Assembly (NCBI GenBank): GCA_018806915.1
Contig: JAGKQI010000098.1
Location: forward strand, 4,085,822 to 4,149,821
Length of the DNA: 64,000 bases
Direction: 5' to 3'
From: Phytophthora colocasiae
Lineage: Eukaryota; Oomycota; Peronosporomycetes; Peronosporales; Peronosporaceae
In this document: piece after piece, positions 63,955 to 64,000 of the stretch
How the letters are laid out: each line of letters begins with the position of its first letter
Numbering within the stretch: position 1 is the stretch's first letter
Translations under genes and position numbers: made by a program
Notes under the pieces: generated by a model
Seen by the model: only the letters and a program-made list of their open reading frames with translations
Databases searched by the model: none
Told to the model about the DNA's origin: nothing

Positions 63955-64000
63955 TATCGTTTGTGTGTTGCGAGTAGGCAAGCGTCATTAGAAGAAGTGC

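Noticed and set aside
1..64000. Secreted RxLR or Crinkler effector genes
   Set aside because: Frames were scanned for a signal peptide followed by RxLR-EER or LFLAK motifs; none found. The only clear signal peptide belongs to the PERK-like kinase.

Overview
The window looks like nuclear DNA of an oomycete, most probably Phytophthora or a close relative. The reasons are: compact genes with very short GT-AG introns (58-76 nt in the genes resolved here), an oomycete-type Inr-FPR core promoter in front of the HPPD gene, a bZIP without the invariant basic-region asparagine, Myb proteins with a THAQKYRQK motif, and oomycete-style Crypton (tyrosine recombinase) elements. No tRNA, rRNA or CRISPR was seen, and no secreted RxLR-type effector.

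Layout. 1-306 is the 3' end of an unidentified gene. 534-2166 (-) is a sugar transporter divergent from a TGS1-like cap methyltransferase (2736-4382). 4659-10847 encodes a NUP98-NUP96 precursor with a GLEBS motif, a ubiquitin-like segment and an autoproteolytic HF|S site. Tail to tail with it lies a NUP98-like paralogue (10996-13104, -) whose reading frame stops right after the HF of that site. 13431-15555 is a decayed piggyBac-like element with TTAA target duplications and internal arrays of a TIR-related motif. A PH-domain gene follows, then a ~3.07 kb palindrome whose arms each carry a two-exon short-chain dehydrogenase. 20722-24999 is a PERK-type eIF2alpha kinase with a possible ACT-like tail. 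Next come a three-exon coiled-coil gene and a bZIP gene.

27721-34815 is a head-to-tail array of three Crypton units (2364, 2366 and 2365 bp). It ends 64 bp before the start codon of a PHO88/SND3-like protein fused to ankyrin repeats (34880-35935). A 1557-residue coiled-coil protein follows, then two head-to-head paralogous Myb genes (41193-42104 - and 44607-45749 +), HPPD (46988-48241) and a two-exon unknown gene (48439-50251, -). The right part (51970-63262) is a second head-to-tail trio, of a ~3.75 kb DNA transposon with a DDE-like transposase and GC-rich hairpin termini. A lysine/alanine/glutamate-rich open frame closes the window.

The host genes are mainly housekeeping: nuclear pore, snRNA cap hypermethylation, ER stress signalling, ER membrane targeting, tyrosine catabolism and transcription. 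The unusual content is the NUP98 duplication cut at its self-cleavage site, three domain fusions or additions, a large inverted duplication, and two separate tandem triplications of unrelated DNA transposons. Divergence within the two arrays is mostly single-base indels, so some apparent frameshifts may be sequence error. Splice sites and starts were deduced by reading the sequence; no alignment or database search was run.
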